47,754 nucleotides of DNA from a virus. Numbering within the stretch: position 1 is the first letter of the stretch; each line of letters opens with the position of its first letter. Both the position numbers and the translations under genes were made by a program. The stretch spans positions 1 through 47,754 of IMG/VR virus record IMGVR_UViG_3300026183_000009; one strand, 5' to 3'. The notes beneath the pieces are model-generated. The model had not been told where the DNA came from, made no database searches, and saw nothing but the letters and a program-made list of their open reading frames with translations. Positions 45,563-47,754 of this stretch are shown piece by piece.

Positions 45563-47754
45563 TTATTCTTTTCCAAATAGTGCTAAAAAGTTTTGTAATC
45601 TAACTAGATGTGCATTATCTTGTAGTGCACTGTTATCACCACCTTGCATACCTGCAACAGCAATGTTAGCATCTCTATCCTTGGCATTTTCTGAAGCTTT
45701 GAATATATAGTCAAATTCATCTCTAAGCTCCTGCCAAGATGTAGCCAATGCTGTACTTGTTAAACCAAACGCATTCTGAGCATTCATCATATTTACTTGG
45801 TTTTGTGCTGCGGTATCCATTGTTGATATTTTTCTTCGCCATTCAACATTTGACTGTTCGATTATCATAGCATTTTGAGCATTGAAAGTTTCTCTAGAAA
45901 ACTCTTGATTCATTTTAGCTTGGTCAATACTTGCTGCTAACTGTGCATTAAACTTGTTTAAATCTGCTTCAATACCAAGCTCTTGTGCTTTTTTCTGATT
46001 GTATTGAGCAGCATTAAATTGTCTCATAGCATTTTGCTGACTTGCGTTGTATTGATTCATTTGTGCTCCTAAGTTTGCCCAGAACTGATTTAATTGATTT
46101 TCATTTTGAGCATTAAACTGAGAAGCTGCATTTTGATACGATTGATTAGACAATAAAGCCTGTTGTTCTTGTTGAGCTTTTAAAATAACAGCTTGTTGCT
46201 CATTAGACACATTAGTCATATCCATTTGTAAAAATGCTTGAGCATGTTGAGCAGCTACTTTAGTTCTTTGGTCAACTGCAGCTAAATCTAACTGAGCTAG
46301 TGCTGTAGCATTTTGCATAACAGATTGTTGCTCGGCATTAAAGTTTGCTAAAGTTGCACTTTGCATAAATTTACTATTAGCCAATTCAACTTGTTGAGCA
46401 TTGTTAAACTTAGCCATATCCATACCAGCAACCATGTTAGCATTAGACATAGCTCTTTGTTGAGCAGCATTAAGATTTGCTATACCCATCTGTTGAGCAA
46501 GTTCAGCATTCTTAATGTTCATGTTCATCCTAGCTGTTAAATTAGCTAGTTCAGTTTGCTGTGCTGCTGATAGGTTTTGTGCTTCTGCTTGGTTTTGAGC
46601 AGTTAAGTTTGCTAATCTAATTTGCTGTTCAGCCGATAGATTAGATTTTTCCATATCTTGTTTAAAGGCAGCATTCTTAGATAAAAAGTCAGCTGCTATT
46701 TGATATTCAACTAATTTTGATTGTTGCTCTGCAGACATGTTTTCACGTTCTGTTTCATTCATGATTTGCAGATTAGCTAATTCTACTTGTTGCTCATTGT
46801 TTAAATTTAAAGCATCCATAGCTTGTTTTTGTTGAGCATTAAGTGTTGCTGCTTGTTGTCTATTTTGTAAGTTAGCTATTCTTACTTGTTGTTCTTGTTG
46901 TTCTGTTGTTAAAACAGCTTGTTGTTCAAACTGACCTGTTAAGACTTTTAGTTCTTGAGCAAACTGTGCTGATTGACTTTCAGCTGTTTGTCTATTACTT
47001 AAGTTTTGTAATCTTACTTGTTGGTCTTGTTGAGCAGCTTGAAGATTTGCTTGTTGTTCGTTGCTAAGATTTTGTGTAGCTCTTTGTTGTATAGCTTGAG
47101 CATTAGACTGTGCCATAGGCAAAGCACTTTGAATAATAGCATTAAATAAAGAATCTCTTGCTACTGTCGAAGCTAATATACCTCTTTGAGCCATAATGCT
47201 ATTAACAGTATCAACAGCTGGTTTAGCCCATAAAGGTACTTCACCTGATTCGAGACCACCAAGCAATGCTTCCATCTGTGAAGACACTAAAGCTTCAGTT
47301 GGTAAAGCTGCTACTGCTGCTTGTACATTTGTATCTGCTGTATCTAATTGTGCTGTAACAGTTGCTGGGTCATCAACAATAGCTGCTGCAATATCTTGAG
47401 GAACATCAGCAGTTTCTGCTATCATTTGTGTGGCAGCACTTTTAGCTGCTTCACCTTTTACTGTTCTTCTTTGTGCAGCTTCGAAACCTGCTGTATTAAT
47501 TATTTCAGCAGCCATACCTGTTGCTGCTTCGCCTGTAATAGCTTCTCTTTCTCTTATTTCAGCTTGAGGTGTTTCGGATAATTGAGCAGCTACTCCAACA
47601 ACTTCAGGAACAAAAGCTCCAGATGAGATTGCTGCATCAACTGTTGCTGCTTTAGAAGATTCAACAGCCTGTCTAGTAATTTGTGCTGCTTGAGCTGGAC
47701 CTGAAAGTTTTCTAATTTCTTGAACTTTCATTTTTGAATCATCAGATAGCTGAC
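45563..47754 (-). CDS. Ala/Gln-rich internal virion protein with 11-residue repeats, 5' end off the window
   Basis: Open from the right edge. The first in-window ATG (47731) has no ribosome site and the frame stays open 7 codons upstream of it, so the true start probably lies outside. About 722 residues visible. Residues 1-215 are Ala-rich. About 220-560 is a long helix of repeats with LSAEQQ or LNAEQQ cores spaced by multiples of 11 residues (11, 22, 33 and 44). The C-terminal 150 residues are helical. Likely a rod or barrel-forming internal core/ejection protein, by composition and position. Confidence 0.78.
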   Translation of the reverse strand, partial: QLSDDSKMKVQEIRKLSGPAQAAQITRQAVESSKAATVDAAISSGAFVPEVVGVAAQLSETPQAEIREREAITGEAATGMAAEIINTAGFEAAQRRTVKGEAAKSAATQMIAETADVPQDIAAAIVDDPATVTAQLDTADTNVQAAVAALPTEALVSSQMEALLGGLESGEVPLWAKPAVDTVNSIMAQRGILASTVARDSLFNAIIQSALPMAQSNAQAIQQRATQNLSNEQQANLQAAQQDQQVRLQNLSNRQTAESQSAQFAQELKVLTGQFEQQAVLTTEQQEQQVRIANLQNRQQAATLNAQQKQAMDALNLNNEQQVELANLQIMNETERENMSAEQQSKLVEYQIAADFLSKNAAFKQDMEKSNLSAEQQIRLANLTAQNQAEAQNLSAAQQTELANLTARMNMNIKNAELAQQMGIANLNAAQQRAMSNANMVAGMDMAKFNNAQQVELANSKFMQSATLANFNAEQQSVMQNATALAQLDLAAVDQRTKVAAQHAQAFLQMDMTNVSNEQQAVILKAQQEQQALLSNQSYQNAASQFNAQNENQLNQFWANLGAQMNQYNASQQNAMRQFNAAQYNQKKAQELGIEADLNKFNAQLAASIDQAKMNQEFSRETFNAQNAMIIEQSNVEWRRKISTMDTAAQNQVNMMNAQNAFGLTSTALATSWQELRDEFDYIFKASENAKDRDANIAVAGMQGGDNSALQDNAHLVRLQNFLALFGKE

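Noticed and set aside
1-47754. CRISPR array, insertion sequence, integrase or attachment site
   Set aside because: No regularly spaced direct repeats, transposase or recombinase coding was seen; repeats found are protein-coding or short palindromes.

Overview
The window is almost all of a tailed-phage genome with a T7-like (podovirus) virion. It is AT-rich and densely packed, with many TAATG and ATGA gene junctions. I see no integrase, lysogeny repressor, tRNA or rRNA. Gene content (T7-type primase-helicase, family A DNA polymerase, gp2.5-like SSB, endonuclease I, tail tubular proteins, a class I ribonucleotide reductase and a run of small Lys-rich proteins) resembles marine podoviruses. The host cannot be read from the sequence. 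No phage RNA polymerase is present, and the promoters I can see look like host sigma70 promoters.

Layout. (1) 1-16890, minus strand: late block, read right to left. It starts with the small terminase subunit, followed by small basic or membrane proteins, large terminase, portal with an overprinted small gene, a 415-aa head-locus protein, scaffold, major capsid protein with a strong terminator, two tail tubular-like proteins, a 1424-aa tail fibre with an S74 self-cleaving chaperone, and small proteins running off the left edge. (2) 16891-18667: control region with two perfect divergent sigma70 promoters sharing an inverted repeat, a hairpin-rich gene-free stretch, a two-gene minus operon with its own promoter and terminator, and a possible antisense transcript. 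(3) 18668-24929, plus strand: about twenty small accessory genes, nearly all of unknown function, interrupted by two structured gene-free elements. (4) 25019-35437, plus strand: SSB, primase-helicase, DNA polymerase, GIY-YIG nuclease, two PD-(D/E)XK nucleases, endonuclease I, and NrdA/NrdB. (5) 35432-47754, minus strand: the rest of the late block, with internal virion or ejection proteins, a lysozyme-like protein, an M15 peptidase, a holin and a probable exported protein.

If the two ends join, blocks 1 and 5 form one late unit transcribed away from the control region. Blocks 3-4 form the oppositely directed early/middle unit, and the two meet tail to tail at about 35435, where both stop codons lie in one hairpin. 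Replication genes copy the DNA, nucleases recycle or resolve it, and the reductase supplies dNTPs. Late genes build and fill the head, assemble the ejection apparatus and lyse the host.

The observations I rate highest are the shared N-terminal domain of large terminase and the GIY-YIG nuclease, the paired promoter/inverted-repeat switch with a leaderless terminase start, the overprinted gene in the portal 3' end, and three candidate structured RNAs.
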